This document shows positions 1-8,462 of a stretch of 64,000 nucleotides of DNA, piece after piece. The stretch's first letter is position 1; the number at the start of each line of letters is the position of its first letter. Source of the DNA: Nocardia vermiculata NBRC 100427 (lineage in GTDB: Bacteria; Actinomycetota; Actinomycetes; Mycobacteriales; Mycobacteriaceae); contig NZ_BDCA01000020.1 in NCBI RefSeq assembly GCF_001613265.1, positions 82,985 to 146,984 of the forward strand, read 5' to 3'. The notes below the pieces were generated by a model. The model saw only the letters and a program-made list of their open reading frames with translations, did no database searches and was not told the DNA's origin. A program made the position numbers and the translations under genes.

Positions 1-584
1 TGGTCGGCGCCGGAAATCTGGGCCGTGCCCTGGCCGGCTACGGCGGATTCTCCCGGCGCGGCTTCACCACCGTCGGCATCTTCGACAACGATCCGGAATC
101 GGTCGGCGCCTCGGTCGGTGGCCTGCGGGTGCGCGATACCGCGGAACTGCACAGCGCGGTTGCGGACCTGCGGCCCACGATCGCCGTGGTGACCGTGCCC
201 GACTCCGCCGCGCAGAGCGTCTGCGACGAACTCGTCGAGGCCGGTGTGCAGTGCATTCTCAGCTTCTCCCCGGTGAATCTCGCGGTCCCCGCGACCGTCG
301 AGGTGCGCCGGGTCGATCTCGCCGTCGAACTGCAGATGTTGTCGTTCGAGCGGGCCCGCAGCGCTGATCTCGAATCCGTGGACGGGCCCGCCGCCGTCGG
401 CACTGAGCGGCCTGCCGCTGCTGTCGGCTCCGAGCGGCGTGCGGCGGGGGAGACCGTGCGCGCGGCATCCACCTCGATCGGTCGCCGGGTCGCCGGTCGC
501 GCCGCCCGTCAGTCAACTCCCCGTCAGACAACCTCGCATTCGGCAACGGAGCCAACCAGCAAGGGATCGGTGGTCGCACCATGA
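1..584 (+). CDS. rex: Redox-sensing transcriptional repressor Rex (C-terminal part)
   Basis: The start lies before the window; the first full codon is at base 3. The visible part opens with the Rossmann NAD(H) loop VGAGNLGRALAGYGGF, then IFDNDPESVG, VTVPDSAAQSVCDELVEAGV and ILSFSPVNL, all typical of Rex. Rex proteins repress respiratory and fermentative genes and release DNA when NADH/NAD+ rises. The N-terminal winged helix is outside the window. After the Rex fold (SFERARSAD) comes a tail of about 70 residues rich in Ala, Arg, Ser and Thr with no domain I recognise. The stop overlaps the hemA start as ATGA, so the two are probably co-transcribed. Confidence 0.93.
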   Translation, partial: VGAGNLGRALAGYGGFSRRGFTTVGIFDNDPESVGASVGGLRVRDTAELHSAVADLRPTIAVVTVPDSAAQSVCDELVEAGVQCILSFSPVNLAVPATVEVRRVDLAVELQMLSFERARSADLESVDGPAAVGTERPAAAVGSERRAAGETVRAASTSIGRRVAGRAARQSTPRQTTSHSATEPTSKGSVVAP

Positions 585-1969
585 GCGTGCTTCTCGTCGG
601 AATTTCGCATCGCAGCGCCCCGGTTGCGGTGCTCGAGAAGGTGGCGGTCACCGAGGAAGACAGGCCCAAGTTCACGGACCGGATGCTGGCCTCGCAGCAT
701 GTCTCCGAGGCGATGATCGTCTCCACCTGCAACCGCGTCGAGATCTACGCCGTGGTCGACGCGTTCCACGGTGGTCTCGCGGAGGTCGGTGATCTGCTGG
801 CGAAGCATGCGGATCTGCCACTGCCGGAACTCACCAAGCATGCGTACGTCCGCTACGGCGAAGCCGCGGCCGAGCACCTGTTCGCGGTGGCCAGCGGCCT
901 GGATTCGATGGTCGTCGGTGAGCAGCAGGTCTTGAGCCAGATCCGTGCGGCCTACGCCGCGGCCGATGCGCAACAGGCCGCCGGGCGCACCATGCACGAG
1001 CTGGCGCAGCACGCACTGCGCGTCGGTAAGCGAGTGCATTCGGAGACCGGTATCGACCGGGCCGGCGCCTCCGTCGTTTCGGTGGCGCTGGACCGTGCCA
1101 CCGCAATTCTGGGCGATCTGACCGGGCGGACCGCGGTGGTGGTCGGCGCGGGCGCGATGGGCAGTCTCTCGGTGGCGCATCTGGCGCGTGCCGGAATAGG
1201 CCGGATCGTGGTGGTCAACCGCACTCTCGATCGTGCCGAGCGCCTCGCCGCCACCGCGACCACGATGCACGGCGCGCCCGCCGGCGCAGTGGAGCTGTCG
1301 AACCTGGTCAACGCCATGGCCGACGCGGACCTCGTCATCACCAGCACCGGTGCGGTCGGCACGGTGGTCAGTCTCGCCGATGCCCACCGGGCGCTGAACG
1401 TCTCGCGGGCCGGACATCAGATGGTGATCTGCGATCTGGGCCTGCCCCGCGATGTGGATACCGCGGTGGCCGGGCTGCCCGATGTGTCCGTCATCGATAT
1501 GGAGACCCTGCAGCGGGACCCCGCGGCCGGTGTGGCGGCGGACGACACCAGCGCCGCCCGTGGCCTGGTCGCCGAGGAGCTCGCCAAGTACCTGTCCGGT
1601 CAGCGGATGGCGGAAGTCACCCCGACCGTCGCGGCGCTGCGGCAGCGCGCGGCCGAGGTGGTCGAGGCCGAACTCATGCGGCTGGAATCCAAGCTTCCCG
1701 ATCTGGACGATCCGCAACGTGAGGAAGTGGGCCGGACGGTGCGCCGGGTGGTGGACAAACTGCTGCACGCGCCCACGGTCCGGGTCAAGCAGTTGGCCTC
1801 GGTGCCGGGCGGCGGCAGTTACGCCGAGGCATTGCGCGAATTGTTCGAATTGAAACCTGGTGCGGCACAAGCTGTTGCGGCACCCATGGAAATCGCCACC
1901 GTCGGCGGCGAATTGGCCGACGATTTCACAACGAGCCATCTCGGAGACGAACAGGGGCATCCGCAGTGA
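581..1969 (+). CDS. hemA: Glutamyl-tRNA reductase
   Basis: Reduces glutamyl-tRNA(Glu) to glutamate-1-semialdehyde with NADPH, the first committed step of the C5 route to haem. The 462 residues match the family length. The catalytic cysteine lies in STCNRVEIYAV (Cys50), substrate-domain signatures GLDSMVVGEQQVLSQIR follow, and the NADPH loop is VVVGAGAMGSLSVAHLARAG. The C-terminal helical dimerisation region is complete. It overlaps rex by 4 nt and is followed by hemC, forming a rex-hemA-hemC-hemD operon. Its product is converted to 5-aminolevulinate by HemL, encoded at 9.0 kb. Confidence 0.97.
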   Translation: MSVLLVGISHRSAPVAVLEKVAVTEEDRPKFTDRMLASQHVSEAMIVSTCNRVEIYAVVDAFHGGLAEVGDLLAKHADLPLPELTKHAYVRYGEAAAEHLFAVASGLDSMVVGEQQVLSQIRAAYAAADAQQAAGRTMHELAQHALRVGKRVHSETGIDRAGASVVSVALDRATAILGDLTGRTAVVVGAGAMGSLSVAHLARAGIGRIVVVNRTLDRAERLAATATTMHGAPAGAVELSNLVNAMADADLVITSTGAVGTVVSLADAHRALNVSRAGHQMVICDLGLPRDVDTAVAGLPDVSVIDMETLQRDPAAGVAADDTSAARGLVAEELAKYLSGQRMAEVTPTVAALRQRAAEVVEAELMRLESKLPDLDDPQREEVGRTVRRVVDKLLHAPTVRVKQLASVPGGGSYAEALRELFELKPGAAQAVAAPMEIATVGGELADDFTTSHLGDEQGHPQ

Positions 1970-2028
1970 GCGCTGATACGGCCGTCGCCATCGGAGACTC
2001 CACCGAGGTCGGCACCCAGGAGCAGAAC

Positions 2029-3081
2029 ATGACTCGACGTGGCACCACCGATGTGCCGTGGCGGATCGGTACCCGCGGCAGCGTTTTGGCCATGACACAG
2101 GCCGGTACCGTGCGCGATGCACTCATCGCCGCCGGGCAGAACGCCGAACTGGTGGTCGTGAAGACCGCCGGTGACAAATCCTCCGATCCGGTCGCGAAGA
2201 TCGGCGTCGGAGTATTCACCGCGGCCCTGCGTGAGGAATTGGCCGCGGGCGCTGTCGATATCGCGGTCCACTCCTACAAGGACCTGCCCACCGCGTCGGA
2301 TCCGCGGTTCACCATCGCCGCGATTCCGCCGCGCGAGGACCCCCGCGACGCACTGGTCGCCCGTGACGGGCTGGTACTGGGTGAGTTGCCGGCCGGATCC
2401 GTCATCGGTACCTCCGCCCCCCGGCGGGCCGCGCAGTTGCGGGCGCTGGGGCTGGGCCTCGAGATCGTGCCGCTGCGCGGCAATATCGACACCAGACTTC
2501 GTAAGGTCGCCGAGGGTGAACTCGACGCCGTGGTGATTGCGCGGGCCGGGCTGTCCCGCGTCGATCGCCTCGGCTCGGTCACCGAGGCACTGGAACCGGT
2601 GCAGATGTTGCCGGCACCGGCCCAGGGCGCGCTCGCGGTCGAATGCCGCAGCGAGGAAAGCGATCTCGTGACCATCCTGTCCGCCCTCGACGATGCGGGC
2701 ACCCGTGCCCGGGTCGTCGCCGAACGTGCGCTGCTGGCAGAACTCGAGGCCGGTTGCACGGCACCACTGGGCGCGTTGGCCGAGATCGTCGAGTCATTGG
2801 ACGATGATGGCCGGGTGTTCGAGGAACTGTCGCTGCGCGCAGGCGTGGCGGCGATCGACGGTTCGGACGTGATCCGGGCCTCGACGGTCGGCTCGCTCGC
2901 GGATGCCGAGCAGCTGGGCCGCGATCTGGCGCGTGAACTCCTGGATCTGGGCGCGCGCGACCTGTTGGCCGTGGAGGCCGACGGCGACCTGCCGGCCGCA
3001 GCGGCACACGGCGACCTGCCGGCCGCAGGGGCCGATAACACCGACTTCACCAATTCCAGCCCGATGGAGAACAAACCATGA
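2029..3081 (+). CDS. hemC: Hydroxymethylbilane synthase (porphobilinogen deaminase)
   Basis: Polymerises four porphobilinogens into hydroxymethylbilane. The RIGTRGSVLAMTQAG start, the DVAVHSYKDLPT region and the dipyrromethane-cofactor cysteine in ELEAGCTAPLGAL are all present; from this start the cysteine is residue 243, close to Cys242 of the E. coli enzyme. I chose the ATG at 2029 because AGGAG sits 6 nt upstream. An in-frame GTG at 1966, overlapping the hemA stop as GTGA, would add 21 residues and is a real alternative. A C-terminal extension contains a repeated GDLPAA segment (near 2992-3030) not usual in the family. Confidence 0.95.
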   Translation: MTRRGTTDVPWRIGTRGSVLAMTQAGTVRDALIAAGQNAELVVVKTAGDKSSDPVAKIGVGVFTAALREELAAGAVDIAVHSYKDLPTASDPRFTIAAIPPREDPRDALVARDGLVLGELPAGSVIGTSAPRRAAQLRALGLGLEIVPLRGNIDTRLRKVAEGELDAVVIARAGLSRVDRLGSVTEALEPVQMLPAPAQGALAVECRSEESDLVTILSALDDAGTRARVVAERALLAELEAGCTAPLGALAEIVESLDDDGRVFEELSLRAGVAAIDGSDVIRASTVGSLADAEQLGRDLARELLDLGARDLLAVEADGDLPAAAAHGDLPAAGADNTDFTNSSPMENKP

Positions 3082-4649
3082 GCGAGCGCAGCCGTGCCAC
3101 CAAGAAGCATCCCGGACGGATTCTGTTCGTCGGGTCGGGTCCGGGTGACCCGGCGCTGCTCACGGTCCGTGCCCGCGAGGTACTGGGACGAGCGCGTCTG
3201 GCGTTCACCGACCCCGACGTGGACAAGGGCGTGCTGGCCATGATCGGCACTGCCGTGGAACCGGGACCGGAGGGCGAATCCGCCGTGGACGTGCGCCCCG
3301 CCCTCGGCGAGCCCACCGAGGTGGCCAAGACACTGGTGCACGAGGCCCGCGCCGGACACGATGTGGTGCGGCTGGTCTCGGGCGACCCGATGACCACCGA
3401 TTCGGTGATCGCCGAGATCAACTCCGTCACCCGTTCCCATATGACCTTCGAGGTGCTGCCCGGGCTGCCCTCGGGTGCCACCGTCCCGGCCTATGCGGGG
3501 ATCGCGCTGGGTTCCTCGCACACCGAGGTCGATGTGCGCGGTGATGTCGACTGGGCCGGGGTCGCCTCCGCCCCCGCGCCACTGATTCTGCACGCCACCT
3601 CCGGCCATCTCGCCGAAACCGCGAGTGCGCTGGTGGAGCACGGTCTCGCGCCGCAGACGCCGGTGGCGGTGACCGTCCGTGGCACCACCCGCCAGCAGCG
3701 CACCATCGAGGCGACGCTGGCCACCTTGAATTCCGCAGCATCCGAACTGGTCGGGCCGCTCGTGGTCACGGTCGGCAAGGAGGTCGAGAAGCGGGCGAAG
3801 ATGTCGTGGTGGGAGTCGCGGGCACTGTACGGCTGGACCGTGCTGGTGCCGCGGACCAAGGAGCAGGCCGGCGAGATGAGCGAGAAGCTCGTCATGCACG
3901 GCGCCATCCCGATGGAGGTCCCGACGATCGCGGTCGAGCCGCCGCGCAGCCCCGCGCAGATGGAGCGCGCGGTGAAGGGACTGGTCGACGGCCGCTATCA
4001 GTGGGTGGTGTTCACCTCCACCAACGCGGTGCGCGCGGTGTGGGAGAAGTTCGGCGAGTTCGGACTGGATGCGCGGGCCTTCTCCGGTGTGAAGATCGCG
4101 TGTGTGGGTGAGGCGACGGCCGACAAGGTGCGGTCCTTCGGTATCACGCCTGAACTGCTGCCCAGCGGTGAGCAGTCCTCGGAAGGACTGCTGGCCGACT
4201 TCCCGCCCTACGACGATGTTTTCGATCCGGTGAATCGGGTGCTGTTGCCGCGCGCCGACATCGCCACCGAAACCCTGGCCGAGGGTCTGCGTGACCGGGG
4301 CTGGGAGATCGACGATGTCACCGCGTACCGGACCGTGCGTGCCTCGCCGCCGCCCGCGGAGACCCGCGAGATGATCAAGACCGGTGGTTTCGACGCGGTG
4401 CTGTTCACCTCCTCGTCCACGGTCCGGAATCTGGTGGGTATCGCCGGAAAGCCGCACGCGCGCACGATCGTTGCCTGCATCGGCCCCAGGACCGCCGAAA
4501 CGGCCGTCGAATTCGGTCTGCGCGTGGATGTGCAGCCCGAGCTGGCTCAGGTCGGCCCGCTGGTCGACGCCCTGGCCGAGCACGCCGCCCATCTGCGCGC
4601 CGAGGGCCTGCTGCCCCCGCCGCGCAAGAAGAGCCGCCGCAGCCGCTGA
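3078..4649 (+). CDS. hemD: Bifunctional SUMT-like / uroporphyrinogen-III synthase fusion
   Basis: Two domains. Residues about 12-245 resemble the uroporphyrinogen-III C-methyltransferase fold (VGSGPGDPALLTVRARE at the start, VLPGLPSGATVPAYAG later). Residues about 255-510 are uroporphyrinogen-III synthase (GWTVLVPRTKEQAGEMSE, VVFTSTNAVRAVWEKFGEFG, VLFTSSSTVRNLVGIAG), which cyclises hydroxymethylbilane. The methyltransferase half looks worn: the usual GGDPF...GRG..EE segment reads SGDPMTTDSVIAE, so its catalytic role is doubtful. It overlaps hemC by 4 nt (ATGA) and ends with a Lys/Arg-rich tail. The same fusion is usual in actinobacteria. Confidence 0.93.
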   Translation: MSERSRATKKHPGRILFVGSGPGDPALLTVRAREVLGRARLAFTDPDVDKGVLAMIGTAVEPGPEGESAVDVRPALGEPTEVAKTLVHEARAGHDVVRLVSGDPMTTDSVIAEINSVTRSHMTFEVLPGLPSGATVPAYAGIALGSSHTEVDVRGDVDWAGVASAPAPLILHATSGHLAETASALVEHGLAPQTPVAVTVRGTTRQQRTIEATLATLNSAASELVGPLVVTVGKEVEKRAKMSWWESRALYGWTVLVPRTKEQAGEMSEKLVMHGAIPMEVPTIAVEPPRSPAQMERAVKGLVDGRYQWVVFTSTNAVRAVWEKFGEFGLDARAFSGVKIACVGEATADKVRSFGITPELLPSGEQSSEGLLADFPPYDDVFDPVNRVLLPRADIATETLAEGLRDRGWEIDDVTAYRTVRASPPPAETREMIKTGGFDAVLFTSSSTVRNLVGIAGKPHARTIVACIGPRTAETAVEFGLRVDVQPELAQVGPLVDALAEHAAHLRAEGLLPPPRKKSRRSR

Positions 4650-4668
4650 GCGTGCCCGAATCACGTCC

Positions 4669-4703
4669 GTGCCCGCGATTGCCGACCAGGCAGTCGCGGG
4701 CAC
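4669..4703. terminator. Bidirectional hairpin terminator after hemD
   Basis: GTGCCCGCGATTGCC and GGCAGTCGCGGGCAC form a 15-bp stem with one G-U pair and a 5-nt loop. It lies between the convergent hemD and the gene at 4734-5069. No long T tract follows, as is common in actinobacteria. Confidence 0.75.
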
Positions 4704-4733
4704 AGCGTGTTTTCGGCGTGACGTGTGCACCGT

Positions 4734-5069
4734 TCACACCCGGCGCACACGCATGAAGTCGCGGACGAGACTGCAGGTCTTGTTCGACGGCGGGCGGATG
4801 CCGACTGTTTCGGCAGTATCGCGGATGGTGTGGTTGTCGGCCAGGTTGGCGCGGTAGACGCCGGAGTCGAGCAGCGCGATGGCCAGGCGCATCGCCTTGA
4901 GCCGGCGGTTGTGCATGATGTACCAGGACCGTGGACGACCGGCGGGCAGCGGCTGCTTCGTGAGCGGAATGTAGGGGTCGATGCGCCCGGGCAGCGGCAT
5001 TGCGGTGGTGCCGGCTGCGGGTGCGGTGGTTGTCGTCGTCGGTGCGGTGGGTGTGGGCACGGTGGACAT
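4734..5069 (-). CDS. Hypothetical protein
   Basis: 111 residues, not recognised. A Thr/Pro-rich N-terminus (TPTAPTTTTTAPAAGTT, residues about 5-22) precedes a basic segment with PYIPLTKQPLP, RPRSWYIMHNRRLKAMRLA and a C-terminal stretch with SNKTCSLVRDFMRVRRV. I chose the ATG at 5069 because GGGGAGG lies just upstream; the reading frame stays open further upstream without a comparable ribosome site. It is convergent to hemD and separated from it by a hairpin. No domain or membrane segment is visible, so the role is unknown. Confidence 0.6.
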   Translation of the reverse strand: MSTVPTPTAPTTTTTAPAAGTTAMPLPGRIDPYIPLTKQPLPAGRPRSWYIMHNRRLKAMRLAIALLDSGVYRANLADNHTIRDTAETVGIRPPSNKTCSLVRDFMRVRRV

Positions 5070-5352
5070 CGGAATCCTCCCCTTCATAGCGGGACGCACC
5101 GGGACAAGTCGCGGCAGACGACCGAAGGCGGGACGGGTGTGGACCGACGAACCGTCCCGCCGCCGATCATTGTCGCCGGCACACCATGGGCAGTGGTGCA
5201 CCGGCCGAGCCTGTTCGACTGTTGGCGAATCCCCTCGAACACATCTTCGATTCTACCGGAGGGTGCCGACAAAAACGATGCCTGCACAACGATTTTCGGT
5301 CGTCGGCGCGCAATCGGATCCGGTGCCGTCCGAGTCGGGGCGGTGCCGGATC

Positions 5353-5452
5353 GCGACGGTGCCGCAGTGCGCATCGAGTGCGGACCGCGACGGTGCTGAG
5401 GCGTCCGATCGCGGCGGTGTCGCAGTGCCTGTCTGCGGCGGTCTCGCAGTGG
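5353..5452. repeat. Degenerate 18-nt direct repeats in the hemB upstream region
   Basis: Four imperfect copies of GCGrCGGTGyCGCAGTGC start at about 5353, 5388, 5411 and 5435. They lie in the gene-poor stretch 5070-5533 upstream of hemB. Spacing is irregular (35, 23, 24 nt), so this is neither a CRISPR nor a clean tandem array. Apart from these and the hemB promoter I see nothing else in the stretch. Confidence 0.5.
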
Positions 5453-5498
5453 CTCGGGCGGTCGCTGTGATCCAGGTTGCTACCCGGTGGAGGTGGCC

Positions 5499-5527
5499 GT
5501 GACCTGCCCGGTGCCGGGGCGTATCGT
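5499..5527 (+). promoter_or_regulatory. Candidate leaderless promoter of hemB
   Basis: GTGACC (5499-5504), a 17-nt spacer and TATCGT (5522-5527) are followed 6 nt later by the hemB ATG, which places the transcription start at or next to the start codon. Confidence 0.5.
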
Positions 5528-5533
5528 GCGGTT

Positions 5534-6511
5534 ATGACCGGATTGGACCGCCCGCGGCGGTTGCGTCGTACCCCCGCGATGCGTCGCCTCGTCGCCGAAA
5601 CCACCTTGGAACCAAGGCATTTGGTGCTTCCCATGTTCGTCGCCGACGGACTGGCCGAACCGCGTGAGATCAGCTCGATGCCGGGGGTGTTCCAGCATTC
5701 GATGGATTCCCTGCGCAAGGCCGCAGTGGAGGCGGCGTCGGCGGGTGTCGGTGGCCTGATGCTGTTCGGTGTGCCGCGGCCGGAGGACAAGGATGCGGTG
5801 GGCAGCCAGGCCAGCGCACCGGAGGGCATTCTCAACCGCGGCCTGCGGGCGCTGGCCCAGGAGGTCGGTGGCGATACGGTCGTCATGGCCGATACCTGTC
5901 TGGACGAGTTCACCGATCACGGACACTGCGGCGTCCTCGCCGCCGATGGTGCGGTGGACAACGACGTGACCCTGGATCGCTATGTCGAGATGGCCCTCGC
6001 GCAGGCCGCGACCGGTGCCGAACTGCTCGGCACCAGCGGCATGATGGACGGCCAGGTCGGTGCGATCCGTGCCGGACTGGACGCCGCCGGATACACCGAT
6101 ACCGGGATCCTCGCCTACGCGGCGAAGTACGCCTCCGCCTTCTACGGGCCGTTCCGTGAGGCCGTGGGCTCGTCGCTGAAGGGCGACCGCCGCACGTATC
6201 AGCAGGACCCCGCCAACCGCCGGGAATCCCTGCGCGAGCTGGAGCTGGATCTGGCCGAAGGCGCCGACATCGTGATGGTCAAGCCGGCCATGTCGTATCT
6301 GGATATCCTGCGGGATGTAGCCGATCACTCGACGGTTCCGGTCGCGGCCTACCAGATCTCCGGCGAATACTCGATGATCACCGCCGCCGCCGAGCGCGGC
6401 TGGATCGACCGGCGCGGTGCGATCGAGGAATCGCTGCTCGGAATCCGGCGGGCGGGTGCGGATTTCGTCCTTACCTACTGGGCCACCGAGGCCGCACACT
6501 GGCTGTCGTGA
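5534..6511 (+). CDS. hemB: Delta-aminolevulinic acid dehydratase (porphobilinogen synthase)
   Basis: Condenses two 5-aminolevulinates to porphobilinogen. 325 residues, the usual length. The Schiff-base lysine regions are YAAKYASAFYGPFREA and IVMVKPAMSYLDI. The metal-site segment DTCLDEFTDHGHCGVL keeps two of the three cysteines of zinc-type enzymes, with Asp at the middle position, an arrangement I regard as usual for actinobacteria. The ATG at 5534 was chosen for the family N-terminus (RPRRLRRTPAMRRLVAET) and the leaderless-type promoter. The stop overlaps the next gene by 4 nt. Confidence 0.96.
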   Translation: MTGLDRPRRLRRTPAMRRLVAETTLEPRHLVLPMFVADGLAEPREISSMPGVFQHSMDSLRKAAVEAASAGVGGLMLFGVPRPEDKDAVGSQASAPEGILNRGLRALAQEVGGDTVVMADTCLDEFTDHGHCGVLAADGAVDNDVTLDRYVEMALAQAATGAELLGTSGMMDGQVGAIRAGLDAAGYTDTGILAYAAKYASAFYGPFREAVGSSLKGDRRTYQQDPANRRESLRELELDLAEGADIVMVKPAMSYLDILRDVADHSTVPVAAYQISGEYSMITAAAERGWIDRRGAIEESLLGIRRAGADFVLTYWATEAAHWLS

Positions 6512-7026
6512 ACCCGGCGCCACTGCCGGCCGAGTCCGGTACCCCATCCAGACCCGAAGATGTGCGCACCGCCTGCCAGCTGTGGTGGGGCGTGGTGGCG
6601 CTGGGCATCCTGCGCCTGATCGTCGGCGCGGTCGACGGCCTCGGCAACCGGCACGAGATGGCCCGGTCCTTCCAGGACCAGCTGCGCGACGAGCAGTCGG
6701 AGTTCAGTCTGCCGCAGCTGGAGTTGGCGGTCACGATCCTCGAGGTGCTGATCCTGGTCTTCGGCCTGGGCGTCGCGGTCGGTGCGGTCGCGGTCGTACA
6801 CCAGCTCGGGCTCGGAAGGCTCTGGGCTCGAACGATCACGGATATGGCAACCGTTGTCCTGGTCTTCGGTGCGATCGGTTCACTGTTCGGGCTCGGGTCC
6901 GTCTCCGGCGGTGCGACGATGCTCACCGGGGCCGTCGCCATCTTGCAAGCTGTCCTTGCTGGTGGTGCTGTATTTCTTTGTCGCAGAAAGGATTCCGCAG
7001 CGTACTTTCTCGCGAACGGGCGCTGA
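6508..7026 (+). CDS. Hypothetical membrane protein downstream of hemB
   Basis: 172 residues, GTG start overlapping the hemB stop (GTGA). Four hydrophobic segments are visible: about residues 27-42, 73-97, 112-132 and 138-157. The first loop contains a charged amphipathic stretch (RHEMARSFQDQLRDEQSEF). No enzymatic motif is seen. From memory, M. tuberculosis also has a membrane protein gene (Rv0513) directly after hemB. Coupling to hemB suggests co-expression; the function is unknown. The 185 nt after it (7027-7211) hold no gene I can support. Confidence 0.8.
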   Translation: MNPAPLPAESGTPSRPEDVRTACQLWWGVVALGILRLIVGAVDGLGNRHEMARSFQDQLRDEQSEFSLPQLELAVTILEVLILVFGLGVAVGAVAVVHQLGLGRLWARTITDMATVVLVFGAIGSLFGLGSVSGGATMLTGAVAILQAVLAGGAVFLCRRKDSAAYFLANGR

Positions 7027-7211
7027 GTCCGGTGCGGAATTTGTCACATCCGGGCCGAGATGTATGGTGAGGGTTGTCACAGAGAGCTCGGGAACTGAAA
7101 GTCGTTGGTTGTGCGTTTTAGCTCGGATGGGGTTTTTCGATCGGTGGCCACATCGATCGGTCACCACGCCGGGTATGCGGTACAGATGGCTTCGGTGGAT
7201 CGGAGACATCG

Positions 7212-7331
7212 ATGCGCGTGGTGATTCAGCAACGGCAAAGTGTTCGACGCGACGTTGTGGTGATGGGTCTGTTGCTGCTTTTCGCGGTACTCACCCTGGC
7301 AGTCCTGCTGCTCCCGGGTACGGTCGGCTGA
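7212..7331 (+). CDS. Small single-pass membrane protein, 39 residues
   Basis: ATG at 7212 with GGAG 6 nt upstream. The protein starts MRVVIQQRQSVRRDVVVMGL, a basic N-terminus, and continues into a strongly hydrophobic stretch of Leu, Val, Ala and Phe, ending LLPGTVG. This predicts one membrane helix with the N-terminus inside. It lies on the same strand as, and 64 nt before, another membrane protein gene. I do not recognise it; the case rests on the ribosome site, composition and context. Confidence 0.55.
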   Translation: MRVVIQQRQSVRRDVVVMGLLLLFAVLTLAVLLLPGTVG

Positions 7332-7395
7332 CTTCACCGCCGCCCGCTCGGCTGTTCGCGCAAGGCCGCATGCGCGTCGTATTCGGAGGTTTTGC

Positions 7396-8217
7396 GTGAA
7401 CGACGCCCATCCCGTTGTGACCCCAGCGCAGGAGCCGGTGCTGTTCAGCGAGCCCGGCGGCCGCTGGCGTACGGTTACCTACGGCCCGCTGCTCTGCCTG
7501 ATCGTTCTGATTCTGGAATTGGTCATCGGGCGTGGTGCCATCCACTGGTTCGGTCTCACCTTCTGCGCGGCACTGCTCGCCGGATTCGTTGCCCTGCAGG
7601 TCGTGGCTGGCAGACGGCACGTCAGCGTCGAGCTCACCGAATCGAGCCTGCGCCAGGGCACCGAAACGGTGGCGCTGGATTCCATTGCGCGAGTCTTTCC
7701 GGAACACGACGACGAATCCTGGGACGACGATTCCTGGCAGTCGGCGCGCGCGCTGGGCGAACTCACCGGCGTGCCACGGCGGCGCACCGGGATCGGCTTG
7801 AAGATTCGCGGTGGCGGGATGGTGCAGGCCTGGGCACGCGATCATCGAGAACTCCGGGCGCAGTTGACTACCGCCGTGGAGCAGGCAGCCGAGAAGCGAG
7901 CGGCGAAGCCCGGGGAACCCGGCAAGCCGGCCGAATCGACGAAGGCGGCCGCGTCGAAGAAATCGACATCGAAGCAGGCACCGAAAGCGGCGAAATCACA
8001 GCAGTCCGGGCAACCACGGGACGGTGGGACCGACCCCGACAACGGCGGGCACACCGCGCGGCCCGCGACGTCCGCGAAGCCCGCCGAGCCTGTTTCCCCG
8101 GGCGCCGACACCGCTGTTTCCCCGCGCGCCGACGGCGCTGCCGCTCCGCGTGCGAATGCCCCCGCGGTATCTTCGACCAGCGAAGTGCGTACCGAGAGCG
8201 AGGAGGAGGCCGGTTGA
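7396..8217 (+). CDS. Two-helix membrane protein with PH-like segment and basic low-complexity tail
   Basis: 273 residues. GTG start with GGAGG 6 nt upstream. Two membrane helices (about residues 30-48 and 52-70) are followed by a soluble segment (VSVELTESSLRQGTETVALD, then TGIGLKIRGGGMVQAWARD) whose layout resembles DUF3093 or bacterial PH-like proteins, though I cannot confirm the family. Residues about 165-273 form a Lys/Ala/Pro-rich tail of low complexity. The stop overlaps the next start by 1 nt (TGATG). Confidence 0.75.
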   Translation: MNDAHPVVTPAQEPVLFSEPGGRWRTVTYGPLLCLIVLILELVIGRGAIHWFGLTFCAALLAGFVALQVVAGRRHVSVELTESSLRQGTETVALDSIARVFPEHDDESWDDDSWQSARALGELTGVPRRRTGIGLKIRGGGMVQAWARDHRELRAQLTTAVEQAAEKRAAKPGEPGKPAESTKAAASKKSTSKQAPKAAKSQQSGQPRDGGTDPDNGGHTARPATSAKPAEPVSPGADTAVSPRADGAAAPRANAPAVSSTSEVRTESEEEAG

Positions 8218-8453
8218 TGCGGCGGGTGTGGATCGCGCTCGATCTGCTGCTGGTGGTGGTGTGCGCGGTGGCCGCGGTGCCGAGCTGGCGTCAGGGCGTC
8301 CACACCACCTGGTTCGCGGCAGTCGGTGACCAGCCGGCCTTCGAATCCACGCACTACACCGGCCCCTGGCTGGCTCTGGCCGCACTACTTGTCGCCGCCG
8401 CGGGACTTGCCGCTATCGATCTGGTGGTGCGCTGCGCGGTACAGCCGCGGTAG
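8217..8453 (+). CDS. Small two-helix membrane protein
   Basis: 78 residues. AGGAGGAGG at 8201-8209, inside the end of the previous gene, gives a strong ribosome site for the ATG at 8217. Two hydrophobic helices (about residues 5-21 and 51-72) flank a short external loop with WRQGVHTTWFAAVGDQPAFE. Translation is coupled to the upstream gene by a 1-nt overlap, so the two probably act together in the membrane. From memory its position matches M. tuberculosis Rv0514. The function is unknown. Confidence 0.75.
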   Translation: MRRVWIALDLLLVVVCAVAAVPSWRQGVHTTWFAAVGDQPAFESTHYTGPWLALAALLVAAAGLAAIDLVVRCAVQPR

Positions 8454-8462
8454 CTCTCGCCG

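Noticed and set aside
524..2122. Long open frame on the minus strand opposite hemA and hemC (532 codons)
   Set aside because: It mirrors codon positions of well-supported genes in GC-rich DNA; its translation is His/Arg/Gly-rich with no family motif.
2274..4730. 818-codon minus-strand open frame opposite hemC and hemD
   Set aside because: Same reason: an antisense shadow of hemC/hemD, low-complexity composition, no ribosome site.
5353..5452. Possible CRISPR array
   Set aside because: Repeat units are degenerate with irregular, very short spacing and no cas genes are in the window.
5480..6547. 355-codon minus-strand frame opposite hemB
   Set aside because: Antisense shadow; hemB is certain on the plus strand.
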